Below are positions 1-8,847 of a stretch of DNA of 64,000 nt, piece by piece (position 1 is the first letter of the stretch; every line of letters begins with the position of its first letter). The stretch spans positions 1,287,240-1,351,239 of the forward strand of contig NZ_PDOG01000001.1 of NCBI RefSeq assembly GCF_003202205.1. Direction: 5' to 3'. Both the position numbers and the translations under genes were made by a program. The notes under the pieces were generated by a model. It worked only from the letters and a program-made list of their open reading frames with translations, was not told where the DNA came from and did not search any database. Origin of the DNA: Halomonas sp. LBP4. Lineage in GTDB: Bacteria > Pseudomonadota > Gammaproteobacteria > Pseudomonadales > Halomonadaceae.

Positions 1-2
1 AG

Positions 3-38
3 CAGGCCGAACGGCTGCTGACCCGGCGGGCCACCTGA
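3..38 (+). CDS. C-terminal end of an unidentified upstream gene
   Basis: An open frame enters from the left edge, reads QAERLLTRRAT and stops with TGA at 36-38. It ends just before a perfect hairpin, which fits the end of a transcribed gene. Eleven residues are too few to name a family, and the frame could be chance. Confidence 0.3.
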   Translation, partial: QAERLLTRRAT

Positions 39-41
39 TAC

Positions 42-81
42 CGACATCGAGGATCCGGCCAACGCCGGATCCTCGATGTCG
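42..81 (+). terminator. perfect 18-bp hairpin, probable terminator of the upstream gene
   Basis: Positions 42-59 are the exact reverse complement of 64-81, separated by the 4-nt loop CAAC. The stem lies 4 nt after the stop of the partial upstream frame. No T-run follows, so it is either a terminator without a U-tract or a transcript-end stabiliser. It is symmetrical and could act on either strand. Confidence 0.55.
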
Positions 82-128
82 AGAGCGGAGAGGCTAGCGG
101 CGCCAGGCGGCGCCGCATACAATGGTTC

Positions 129-180
129 GACCGTGGCCAGGCGCCGATCGGTGAAATCCGACAGGCGCCTGGCCGCGGTC
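129..180 (+). repeat. 17-bp inverted repeat directly before the FMN riboswitch
   Basis: Positions 129-145 pair with 164-180 with one G-T wobble around an 18-nt loop. The hairpin ends 3 nt before the outer helix of the riboswitch. If transcription starts at the TACAAT box near 118-123, the hairpin is part of the leader. If it starts later, the hairpin would be another terminator of the upstream unit. The sequence does not decide between these. Confidence 0.5.
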
Positions 181-183
181 ATT

Positions 184-909
<726 letters not shown>

Positions 910-930
910 CGCACGCTGCAGCGTTATCTC

Positions 931-967
931 AACGACACTGCCCGGCCTTGCGCCGGGCAGTGTCGTT
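931..967 (+). terminator. intrinsic terminator after ribH2
   Basis: Positions 931-946 and 952-967 form a perfect 16-bp stem with loop CTTGC, ending in GTCGTTTCGG. It starts 22 nt after the ribH2 stop. The short T-run inside the 3' arm fits Rho-independent termination. Confidence 0.8.
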
Positions 968-1018
968 TCGGTGGCATCGCCGAGATGGGCCTCGAGATCA
1001 CCAGCCCGACACACGCAA

Positions 1019-1083
1019 GCGCCGCCGGGCGGAGCCGGCGGCGCAGAGGGGAGGAACGGCGGAGGCGGGGAATGCCGCCTCCG
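1019..1083 (-). terminator. paired GC hairpins at the end of the leftward ery operon
   Basis: Two stems lie just beyond the stop of the binding-protein gene (1092): 1060-1068 with 1075-1083, and 1019-1028 with 1035-1044. The second is followed on the minus strand by CTTGCGTGTG. Together they probably terminate the operon that starts near 9.8 kb. Neither has a long T-run. Confidence 0.5.
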
Positions 1084-1091
1084 GGGGCGCG

Positions 1092-2051
1092 CTATTGTTG
1101 CGCGAGCACGAAGGGAGCGGTGTACCGATCCACATTGTCCGCGGTGACGAGGAAGCAGTCGAAGAGCTGTTTCTCGCCATCGAGGCCGGTTTCACCGGTG
1201 CGGATGAACTGGTCCGCCAGGCGAACCGCCTGCTCGGAGAAGATGGCCACCGGCTGCAGGACCGTGTAAGCCATCTCGCCGGCCTTGACCGCATCGATCG
1301 CGTCGGGTGAGCCATCGAAGCCACCGACGACCACCTCGTCGAGCTTGCCCGCCTCCTTGAGTGCGGCGATCGCGCCGAGCGCCATCTCGTCGTTGCCGCT
1401 GATCACCCCGTCGATGTCGGGATTGGCCTGCAGCAGGCTCTGCATCTTGTTGTAGCCCTGGGTGCGATCCCAGTTGGCGACGTCCACGCCGACCCGTTCC
1501 AGGGTCGGGTACTGGCTGAGCACGGTCTGGTAGCCGTTCGAGCGCGTCGCGGCATTATTGTCGGAAGGCGCCCCCTTGAGTTCGACGTACTTCGCCTCGT
1601 CGCTGACGTTCTGCACCCACTGTTGGGCGCCCAGGGCCGCTCCCTGGGCGTTGTTGGACACCAGTTGCGCCTCGGCCAGCCCCTGCTGGTTGATCTCGGC
1701 ATTGACGATGAACACCGGGATCCCGGCGTCGACGGCCTTGCGCACGGCGCCGATGGAGCCGTCGGCGTTGGCTGGGTCGAGGATGATCGCCTCGGCCTGG
1801 TTGGTGATCGCGGTATCGATCTGCCGGCTCTCGGTATTGGTATCCCCCTTGTGGGAACTCACGTTGGCCTCGTAGCCCAACTCCTCGGCGGTCTCCCGGG
1901 CGATCTTGCCCTCGGTGAACCAGTAGGGGTTGGAGTTATCGTTGACGATGATCGAGATGAGCCCCTTGTCCTGGGCCGCGGCGGCGCCGGCGAAGAGCGG
2001 CGCGCTTACGGCGAGGGCGGCGATCAGCAGGTGCTTTCCAGTCTTGAACAT
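1092..2051 (-). CDS. sugar/polyol ABC transporter substrate-binding protein (EryG-like)
   Basis: The 319-residue periplasmic binding protein has a signal peptide (MFKTGKHLL..., hydrophobic core, AAAAQ cleavage region) followed by a Peripla_BP_4/RbsB-type fold. Visible motifs are ISIIVNDNSNPYWF, AIILDPANADGS and GVISGNDEMALGA. It is the last gene of the leftward operon, after its permease and ATPase. Because the operon encodes a polyol kinase, a GlpD-like dehydrogenase and DUF2291, the ligand is probably erythritol or a related polyol. The ligand is inferred from context, not from binding residues. Confidence 0.85.
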   Translation of the reverse strand: MFKTGKHLLIAALAVSAPLFAGAAAAQDKGLISIIVNDNSNPYWFTEGKIARETAEELGYEANVSSHKGDTNTESRQIDTAITNQAEAIILDPANADGSIGAVRKAVDAGIPVFIVNAEINQQGLAEAQLVSNNAQGAALGAQQWVQNVSDEAKYVELKGAPSDNNAATRSNGYQTVLSQYPTLERVGVDVANWDRTQGYNKMQSLLQANPDIDGVISGNDEMALGAIAALKEAGKLDEVVVGGFDGSPDAIDAVKAGEMAYTVLQPVAIFSEQAVRLADQFIRTGETGLDGEKQLFDCFLVTADNVDRYTAPFVLAQQ

Positions 2052-2122
2052 GGTGGACCTTCCTTACTGTTGTGGTTGTGATGCCGAAGACTCGGCTGGT
2101 TTGCCACAGCGGTCGGCGCCGG

Positions 2123-3226
2123 TCAGGCCGCGGCACGCTGTGGCGAGGAAGACGTCTGAGCGCCGGAAGGCGCCGGGCGCGGCTTCTTGCGGCCCTTGTA
2201 CTGAATGCTGTTGAGCAGCACGGCGAGGACGATGACGGCGCCGGTGAACACGGTCTGCCAGTAGGACGAGACGCCGATGATCACCAACCCGTCGGACAGG
2301 AAGCCGATCACGAAGGCCCCGAGCAGGGTGCCCCGCACGTTGCCGCGGCCGCCGGTCAGCGCCGCACCGCCGATGACCACGCCGGCGATGGCGGTCAGTT
2401 CGTAGGTGGTGCCCGCCGTCGGCCCCGCCGAGGTCAGTTGCGACGACAGCACCAGGCCGGCGATGGCGGCGCAGATCCCCGACAGCACATAGACCGACAC
2501 CTGCACGCGCTTGACCGGTACCCCGGACAGCTCCGCCGCCCGGGCGTTGCCGCCGGTGGAATAGACCCAGCGGCCGAAGGGGGTGCGCGACAGCGCCAGC
2601 ATGGCGGCGATGGCCACGGCCGCCAGGATCAGCACACCGACCGGCACGCCGAACAGCCGATTGAAGCCGAGCCAGTCGAAGCCGGTGTTGCCCAGCTCCG
2701 GGCTGCCGCCGAGGTTGTTGAAGGTGAGGCCGTCGGTCATCAGCAGGGCGACGCCGCGGGCGACGTAGAGCATGCCCAGGGTGGCGACGAACGCCGGCAC
2801 CTTGAAGAAGGCGATGAGCACGCCGTTGATCGCGCCGACCAGGGCACCCAGGGCGCAGGTCAGGATGACGACCGCCCACACCGGGGGATACACCACGACG
2901 CCGAACACTTCGAACGACACCCCCTGCATCAGGAAGCCGGCGAAGACGCCCGCGAGTCCCAGCGTCGAGCCCACGGACAGGTCGATGCCACCGGTGAGGA
3001 TGACCAGCAGCATGCCGATGGACAGCAGGCCGAAGATCGCCACATGCGATGACATGGTCAGGAAGTTGTTCGCCGAGAAGTAGACCGGCGACAGGATCGA
3101 GAAGATCAGGATGATCGCGATCAGGGCGAAGAATGCCCTGCCCTCGAGCAGCAGGCGTCCCAGGTCGAAACCGCCACCGGACGCTCCCGCTCGGGCGCCG
3201 TTTTGAGCTTGGCTTGAGTTGGTCAT
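2123..3226 (-). CDS. sugar/polyol ABC transporter permease (RbsC-type, EryF-like)
   Basis: The 367-residue polytopic membrane protein belongs to the BPD_transp_2 group (RbsC/XylH). Residues 1-30 are a polar cytoplasmic lead, followed by about eight to ten hydrophobic segments. The family signature LTGGIDLSVGS is near residues 75-90, and GVVIGGAALTGGRGNVRGT near 285-305. It lies 27 nt after the ATPase gene and 71 nt before the binding protein. It should form the membrane channel of the importer. The C-terminal tail is Pro/Lys/Ser-rich. Confidence 0.88.
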   Translation of the reverse strand: MTNSSQAQNGARAGASGGGFDLGRLLLEGRAFFALIAIILIFSILSPVYFSANNFLTMSSHVAIFGLLSIGMLLVILTGGIDLSVGSTLGLAGVFAGFLMQGVSFEVFGVVVYPPVWAVVILTCALGALVGAINGVLIAFFKVPAFVATLGMLYVARGVALLMTDGLTFNNLGGSPELGNTGFDWLGFNRLFGVPVGVLILAAVAIAAMLALSRTPFGRWVYSTGGNARAAELSGVPVKRVQVSVYVLSGICAAIAGLVLSSQLTSAGPTAGTTYELTAIAGVVIGGAALTGGRGNVRGTLLGAFVIGFLSDGLVIIGVSSYWQTVFTGAVIVLAVLLNSIQYKGRKKPRPAPSGAQTSSSPQRAAA

Positions 3227-3253
3227 TGTTGTGTACTCCGCTATGAAGGGGGA

Positions 3254-4795
3254 TCAGGCGGCCACGGCCTCACCCGAGGCGGCCATGATGTCTGCCTTGT
3301 TGACGTCGGCACCGAACTCCGCGGCGATCCGGCCGCGACTCATCACCACCACCCGGTGCGCGATGCTCAGGCATTCGCCGACCTCGGAGGTGGTGAAGAC
3401 CACGGCCAGGCCCTGCCGCGCGCCCTCGCTGAGCAGCCGGAACACCTCGGCCTTGGCCCCGATGTCGATGCCGCGACTGGGCTCGTCGAGCAGCACGACC
3501 CGGGGGTGTGTGGCCAGCATCTTGCCGATGACGACCTTCTGCTGGTTGCCGCCCGACAGCGAGCCGATCTCGGCCCCGCCGCCGTCGGTCTTGATATGCA
3601 CGTTGCGGATGGAGTCCTCGACGACCGCCCGCTCCCGCCGGCGCGAGGTGAAGAGCCACCGGGTGAAGGCGCCGATACTGGCCAGCGAGAGGTTCTCGCC
3701 CACCGACATCGTCTGCACCAGCCCGTCGCGCTGGCGGTCCTCGGGCACCAGCACCAGGCCCTGCTCGATGCGCTCGGCGATGCTCAGGCGCGAGACGTCT
3801 CGGCCCTCGAGCACGACACTGCCTCCCGTCAGCGGGATACGGCCGGCGACGCTCTCGAGCAGCTCGGTGCGCCCGGCGCCCATCAGGCCGTAGAGGCAGA
3901 CGATCTCGCCGGCCCTCACGTCGAGGGACAGCCGGTCGACGGCCGACCGATCGGGCACCGTGGCGTCCGGGACGGACACCTCGCGCAGCGACAGCGCGAC
4001 CTCGCCCATGGGGTAGCCGCTGGGCGGCGAGCCGAGGTCGAAGCCCTCGCCGACCATATTGCGCACGATCCACTCCAGGTCGATGTCCCGGCGCGGGGCG
4101 TAGGCCGTCATGCTGCCGTCGCGCAGCACCACGGCATGGTCGGTGATCTGCAGGGCTTCCTCGAGGTGGTGGGAGATATAGACGATCGAGACGCCACGGC
4201 TCTTGAGGTCGCGGATCACCCGGAACAGCACCTCGACTTCCGAGGCGGAGAGCGCCGAGGTCGGCTCATCCATGATCAGGATGCGCGAGTTCGCCGACAG
4301 CGCCCGGGCGATCTCGACGATCTGCTGCTGTCCCAGGCGCAGGTCCTCCACCGGGGTCAGCGGATCGATGGGCTCGTCCAGCTCCTCCATCAGCCGACGC
4401 GTCTGGCGCTCCTCCTCGGCGTAGTCGATGCCGGTCGGTCCTCCCAGCTCGCGTCCCATGAAGAGGTTGTCGCGCACGCTGAGGTTGGGGGCGAGACTCA
4501 GCTCCTGATGGATGATCGAGATGCCGAGACGCTGCGCCTCGGTGGTCGAGGCGACACTCACCGGCCGGCCCTCCAGGAGGATCTCGCCGGAGGTCGGCTG
4601 CAGCACTCCCGAGAGGATCTTCATCAACGTCGACTTGCCGGCCCCGTTCTCGCCGAACAGGGTGGTGACCTGGCCGCGATGGATATCGAAGTTCACCGAC
4701 TTCAGGGCATGGACATTGCCGAAGGACTTGGCGATATGGCGTGCCGAGAGGATGACCTCGTCGACGCTGTCTTGTTCTTGATATGTCTGGTTCAT
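3254..4795 (-). CDS. sugar/polyol ABC transporter ATP-binding protein (RbsA-type, EryE-like)
   Basis: This is a double-cassette ATPase of about 513 residues. Cassette 1 has Walker A GENGAGKST, signature LRLGQQQ and Walker B ILIMDEPTSAL. Cassette 2 has LYGLMGAGRTE in place of a canonical Walker A, plus LSGGNQQK and VVLLDEPSRGID. A degenerate second P-loop is normal for RbsA-type proteins. I chose the ATG at 4795. An in-frame GTG at 4831 would add 12 residues and overlap the DUF2291 stop. The cassette powers the permease encoded next. Confidence 0.9.
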   Translation of the reverse strand: MNQTYQEQDSVDEVILSARHIAKSFGNVHALKSVNFDIHRGQVTTLFGENGAGKSTLMKILSGVLQPTSGEILLEGRPVSVASTTEAQRLGISIIHQELSLAPNLSVRDNLFMGRELGGPTGIDYAEEERQTRRLMEELDEPIDPLTPVEDLRLGQQQIVEIARALSANSRILIMDEPTSALSASEVEVLFRVIRDLKSRGVSIVYISHHLEEALQITDHAVVLRDGSMTAYAPRRDIDLEWIVRNMVGEGFDLGSPPSGYPMGEVALSLREVSVPDATVPDRSAVDRLSLDVRAGEIVCLYGLMGAGRTELLESVAGRIPLTGGSVVLEGRDVSRLSIAERIEQGLVLVPEDRQRDGLVQTMSVGENLSLASIGAFTRWLFTSRRRERAVVEDSIRNVHIKTDGGGAEIGSLSGGNQQKVVIGKMLATHPRVVLLDEPSRGIDIGAKAEVFRLLSEGARQGLAVVFTTSEVGECLSIAHRVVVMSRGRIAAEFGADVNKADIMAASGEAVAA

Positions 4796-4827
4796 GGCAT
4801 GCTCATCCGTCTTTGAGTATCTCTGGC

Positions 4828-5484
4828 TCACTGCACATCCAGCCGAACGGGCGTCACGAGCCAGTTGTGCGGATTGATCAGCTTGAAGACACCGCTGACC
4901 GAAACGGTCTTGCCGGTCAGCTCCCCGGTGTCGATATCCGCCAGCACCTGCGCCTTCATCTCGTCGTTGATCGCCGCAGCGGCGTCCTGGTACTCGATCT
5001 GGTTGGTGAACTGGCCGAATCGAATGGTGCCGGTGGCGTCCCGCAGGTCGGTGCCATTGATGGCCGGCCCGGTCTGGACCCGGATCGTCAGATCGTCGGG
5101 AACGCCGGCGACATCGACCGTATAGATCCCGGCCTTGCCCTCGCCGACCACGCCGGAGAAGCTGACGGGGACCACCGGGCCGATGCCGGCCGGCACGCCA
5201 TGGCGCTCGCCGGCCGCCGTCTTGTCCTCGGCGATGGCGGCCGCCAGCTGGCCGGCCTCGACGGCGCGCTCCTCGACGCTGGCCCGAACGATGGGGAAGT
5301 GTTCCGCGCCGAAGCGTTCGGCCGAGAAGCCGTCATCAAGGAGCTCCGCTTCCGAGCCGATCGTCACGACCCGGGTGTCCAGGGCCATGGCGCCCAGCAG
5401 GACGACCGCGATGCCGATGGCCACGGCGAGGCCACGCCCCTTCCCGGGACGCGGCAGTGGTATGGCATTGACTGATGCATTCAT
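4828..5484 (-). CDS. DUF2291 family protein of the polyol transporter operon
   Basis: This 218-residue protein has one N-terminal membrane segment or uncleaved signal (about residues 15-37, after GKGRGLA) and a soluble region expected in the periplasm. It contains short motifs such as SFSGVVGEGKAGIYTVDVAG and ends PHNWLVTPVRLDVQ. DUF2291 proteins are known companions of RbsABC-type polyol importers in Rhizobiales. Their function is not established. The gene sits between the dehydrogenase and ATPase genes, and its stop meets the alternative ATPase start, so translation is probably coupled. A periplasmic accessory role is inference. Confidence 0.8.
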   Translation of the reverse strand: MNASVNAIPLPRPGKGRGLAVAIGIAVVLLGAMALDTRVVTIGSEAELLDDGFSAERFGAEHFPIVRASVEERAVEAGQLAAAIAEDKTAAGERHGVPAGIGPVVPVSFSGVVGEGKAGIYTVDVAGVPDDLTIRVQTGPAINGTDLRDATGTIRFGQFTNQIEYQDAAAAINDEMKAQVLADIDTGELTGKTVSVSGVFKLINPHNWLVTPVRLDVQ

Positions 5485-5541
5485 GGTGAAAAAACCTCTT
5501 GTTGTTGGAATCTCTGCGTTGGCGCAAGCGTCGAGCCGGGC

Positions 5542-7116
5542 TCAGGAGGTGGCGACGCTGTCGGTCCTGGCGTCGGCCCTGGCGCCTGGGGGCGCGTCGA
5601 CCTCCCGCCTCACCCAGGCCGCGACCCGCTCGACCTCCGCCTCGCTCATGACCAGGTAGAGCTTGGTGCGTCGCTCGAGGATGTCCGCGGCGCTACGCGC
5701 CCACTCGTGATCGACCAGATAGCGCGCCTCGACGGCGTAGAGGTCGGCCCCCAGGTGCTCGCCCAGGTCCTGGTAACGCCGGGCCTCGCCGAGGATCCGC
5801 CGGGCGAGGGTGCCGTAGAGGCGGGCGTAGCGGGTGGCGGTGGCCTTCTCGAGCCAGGGGTAGTCGCGCTGGAGTCCCTTGAGGAAGGCCGCGAAGTCGG
5901 CTCCCGGCATGTCGCCGCCGGGCAGCGGCGCGGTCGCGTTCCAGGTCTTGCCCATCGCCGGGAAGTAGGGGGCGAGCCTTTCCAGGCCGTGCTCGGCGAG
6001 CTTGCGGTAGGTGGTGATCTTGCCGCCGAACACCGACAGCAGCGGCGCCTTGCCGCCCGCGTCGGCGACGTCGAAGACGTAGTCGCGGGTCACCGCCGAG
6101 GGGTTGTCCTGGGAATCATCGAACAGCGGCCGGATGCCGGAGAAGCTGGTCAGGATGTCGTCCTCGGTGTAGGGCGTCTTGAAGTAGCGATTGACCACGC
6201 CGAGCAGGTAGTCGATCTCCTGCTGATCGATGGCCACCCGGTCCGGATCGCCCTCGTAGAGGATGTCGGTGGTGCCTACCAGCAGCTTGTCGCCCTCGTA
6301 GGGGTTGACGAAGATCACCCGCTTGTCGTCGTTCTGCAGCAGGTAGGAGTTGGCGGTGGCATACCGCTTGGGCAGCACGATATGGCTGCCCTTGACCAGC
6401 TTGACCCTGTCCTTGCCGCCCTGGTCGAAGGCGCCCTTGAGGACGCTGTCCACCCAGGGGCCGGCGGCGTTGATCACAGCCCTGGCGGCGAGGGGGGTGA
6501 TCTCGCCGCTCTCGGTGTCGGTGAGCTCGACCTCCCAGTGATCGGCCAGTCGGGTTGCCTTCGTACAGGCGGCACGGGGGTAGACCCTGGCCCCGAGACG
6601 CGCGGCGTCGAGCGCATTGAGCACCACCAGGCGGGCATCATCCACCCAGCAGTCGGCGTACTCGAAGCCCTTGGGGTAGTCGTCGCGGATCGCTTCGCCC
6701 TCCGGGCAGGTACGCAGGTCGAGGCCGCGGCTGCCGGGCAGCAGGTCGTCCTTGCCGCCCAGGTGGTCGTAGAGGAACAGGCCGGCGCGAACCAACCAGG
6801 CGGGCCGCTGCTCGGGGCTGTGGGGCAGCACGAAGCGCATCGGCCAGATGATGTGCGGCGCCTGCTTGAGCATGACGCTGCGCTCCTTGAGGGCCTCGCG
6901 CACCAGGCGGAACTCGTAGTACTCCAGGTAGCGCAGGCCGCCGTGGATCAACTTGCCGCTGCGCGACGAGGTGCCCTGGGCCAGGTCGTCCTTCTCGCAC
7001 AGGGCGACGGACAGGCCGCGGCCGGCGGCGTCCCGGGCGAAGCCGGCGCCGTTGATGCCGGCCCCGATGATCAGCAGGTCATAGAGGGGCCGGGGCTGGG
7101 CGGATGAGTCGGACAT
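5542..7116 (-). CDS. eryB: GlpD-family FAD-dependent polyol-phosphate dehydrogenase (EryB-like)
   Basis: The 524-residue FAD oxidoreductase begins with the dinucleotide fold IIGAGINGAGFARDAAG and has the GlpD segments GTSSRSGKLIHGGLRYLE and NAAGPWVDSVL. The frame is open far upstream, but the ATG at 7116 follows a purine-rich CCTGGAGG and matches GlpD-family N-termini. In the ery pathway EryB oxidises L-erythritol-4-phosphate to L-3-tetrulose-4-phosphate. A glycerol-3-phosphate dehydrogenase role is the alternative. The adjacent FGGY kinase, SorC regulator, isomerases and DUF2291 transporter favour EryB. Confidence 0.8.
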   Translation of the reverse strand: MSDSSAQPRPLYDLLIIGAGINGAGFARDAAGRGLSVALCEKDDLAQGTSSRSGKLIHGGLRYLEYYEFRLVREALKERSVMLKQAPHIIWPMRFVLPHSPEQRPAWLVRAGLFLYDHLGGKDDLLPGSRGLDLRTCPEGEAIRDDYPKGFEYADCWVDDARLVVLNALDAARLGARVYPRAACTKATRLADHWEVELTDTESGEITPLAARAVINAAGPWVDSVLKGAFDQGGKDRVKLVKGSHIVLPKRYATANSYLLQNDDKRVIFVNPYEGDKLLVGTTDILYEGDPDRVAIDQQEIDYLLGVVNRYFKTPYTEDDILTSFSGIRPLFDDSQDNPSAVTRDYVFDVADAGGKAPLLSVFGGKITTYRKLAEHGLERLAPYFPAMGKTWNATAPLPGGDMPGADFAAFLKGLQRDYPWLEKATATRYARLYGTLARRILGEARRYQDLGEHLGADLYAVEARYLVDHEWARSAADILERRTKLYLVMSEAEVERVAAWVRREVDAPPGARADARTDSVATS

Positions 7117-7151
7117 GCTTGCCTCCAGGTCGGGGAATAACGTGAACCGCT

Positions 7152-8768
7152 TCAGCGCTCGGCGTTGACGCGCTCGAGATGGCGCCAGAAGCCGTCCGAG
7201 TTGGTGTGGGAACGGCGGTAGACGCCGAACAGCCGCTCGTAGAGGTTCTGCAGGGCGGGATCGGGCGCCACGCACTCCTCGGCCAGGAAGGGGGTCACCC
7301 AGGTCCGGCAGGCCTCGGCCAGGTCGCGGTGGTGCCCCAGGCACAGGCTCGCCACCATGGCGGCGCCGGCCGCACCGGTTTCGCCCCGGGTCAGGGTGCG
7401 CACCGGCACGCCCATCACCGAGGCGAGGATGGTGCACAGCGTCTTGCTCCGGGCGGCGCCGCCGGTCAGCCGCAGCTCCTCCGGGTGAGCCTCCAGGGCG
7501 TGGTAGCAGTCGCGGGCGGCGAAGGCGACGCCCTCGTAGATGGCCCGCGCCATGTGCAGATGGTTGACCTCGGTGGAGAGTCCCAGGAACTGGGCCCGGG
7601 CGCGGGGGTTGAAGAAGGGGCCGCGTTCGCCGTTGGCGCAGATGAAGGGGTGATAGATCAGCCGCCCCGGCTCGGTGGTGGCCAGCGCCGCGTCGAGCCG
7701 CGGCAGCAGCCCCTCGGCGGTCAGTGGCGCCTCGCCCAACGCCTCGAGCATCGCGTTGAGCCCCTTGAGGAACCACTCCAGGTTGAGGGTGGCGGCCATG
7801 TTGGAGCACAGCTGGACCCAGGTGTCGGGCGCCACGCAGGGCATGGTGTAGCAGGACTGGTTGCTGAGCACGATGTCGCGCGGGTCCTCGCGCACGCAGA
7901 GGTGGGCCCCGGTGGTGCCGATGATGCTGCAGGCCACCCGCTTGCCGGGTTCATAGACGCCGGCCCCCAGGCCGGTGGCCAGCATGTCCACCGGCGCCAG
8001 CACCACCGGGGTGCCTTCGGCCACGCCGATCTCCCGGGCCACCTCGGCGGTGAGGGCGCCATGTTCGCGGCTGCCGTCGACGATCCGCGGCAGACGCTCG
8101 CGGTGCCTGGCCAGACCGAATGCCTCGAGCACGGCATCCGAGTAGTCGCCGCTGCGGAAGTCGCCGTAGGTCCACAGCGCCTCGGCCGGGTCGGTGGCAC
8201 GATCGCCGGTCAGGCAGAAGTACAGCCAGTCCTTGCAGTGGAAGATGGTGGCCGCCGCGGCGACGCGCTCGGGCTCGTGACGTTCGAGCCAGCTCAGCTG
8301 GCCGCTCTGGATCGACTGGTTGAGCCCGGTACCGGTACGGCGATAGGTCTCGGGCCCGGTGCGGGTCGCCCGCCAGTGGGAGACGATGTCGCTGGCGCGG
8401 CTGTCGAGCCACAGCAGGGCATCGCCCACGGGTCGGCCCTGGTCATCGATCATCCAGGTGCCGTCGCCCTGGCCGGTCACCGCAATGGCGGCAAGCCTCG
8501 AGATGAGTGCCGGGTGCTCGGCGAACAGGCGCTGGAGCGTGGCCCGGGCCGTCTCCCAGGTGCCCGGGAGACTCTGCTCGACGCCCCCGTCGGGGCGGGT
8601 CTCGAGCCGATTCTCGCACTGGGTCTTGGCCAGTTCCCGGCCCTGGCGATCGAAGGCCACCGCCTTGATCACCGAGGTCCCGGCATCCAGGCCGACGATC
8701 ACGTCATCGACATGGGGCCTCTCGGGGGCAGGGTGGAAAGCGTGAGCGCCGCCCTCGTTGTCGGCCAT
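7152..8768 (-). CDS. eryA: FGGY-family polyol kinase (erythritol kinase, EryA-like)
   Basis: This 538-residue carbohydrate kinase has the FGGY N-terminal phosphate loop VGLDAGTSVIKAVAFD (about residues 25-40), AITGQGDG-type residues near 115 (AVTGQGDGTWM) and the C-terminal LTGGAARSKTLCTILA segment. FGGY kinases phosphorylate sugars and polyols in the cytoplasm. EryA makes L-erythritol-4-phosphate. The first 24 residues are a polar extension not needed for the fold. It lies 35 nt upstream of eryB in the same operon. Substrate assignment rests on context, since FGGY specificity is hard to read from sequence. Confidence 0.8.
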   Translation of the reverse strand: MADNEGGAHAFHPAPERPHVDDVIVGLDAGTSVIKAVAFDRQGRELAKTQCENRLETRPDGGVEQSLPGTWETARATLQRLFAEHPALISRLAAIAVTGQGDGTWMIDDQGRPVGDALLWLDSRASDIVSHWRATRTGPETYRRTGTGLNQSIQSGQLSWLERHEPERVAAAATIFHCKDWLYFCLTGDRATDPAEALWTYGDFRSGDYSDAVLEAFGLARHRERLPRIVDGSREHGALTAEVAREIGVAEGTPVVLAPVDMLATGLGAGVYEPGKRVACSIIGTTGAHLCVREDPRDIVLSNQSCYTMPCVAPDTWVQLCSNMAATLNLEWFLKGLNAMLEALGEAPLTAEGLLPRLDAALATTEPGRLIYHPFICANGERGPFFNPRARAQFLGLSTEVNHLHMARAIYEGVAFAARDCYHALEAHPEELRLTGGAARSKTLCTILASVMGVPVRTLTRGETGAAGAAMVASLCLGHHRDLAEACRTWVTPFLAEECVAPDPALQNLYERLFGVYRRSHTNSDGFWRHLERVNAER

Positions 8769-8780
8769 GGGCGTGTCTCC

Positions 8781-8820
8781 TGGTGTTGTCGTTGTCGTTG
8801 TCGTATTCGTTTTCGCTGTC
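8781..8820. repeat. GTTGTC short tandem repeat between regulator and kinase genes
   Basis: The 79-bp gap between the SorC-type regulator and the kinase holds repeated GTTGTC (about 8784-8803), grading into TATTCGTTTTCGCTGTC. It is non-coding. It lies just upstream of the kinase start on the minus strand, so copy-number changes would alter the leader or spacing rather than a protein. Confidence 0.6.
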
Positions 8821-8847
8821 GTGATGGCGCGAGGCGGGCCTGGCGTG

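Noticed and set aside
3254..4831. GTG start at 4831 for the transporter ATPase
   Set aside because: It would place the start across the DUF2291 stop with a poor ribosome site and adds a 12-residue leader unlike the family. ATG 4795 is preferred, though not proven.
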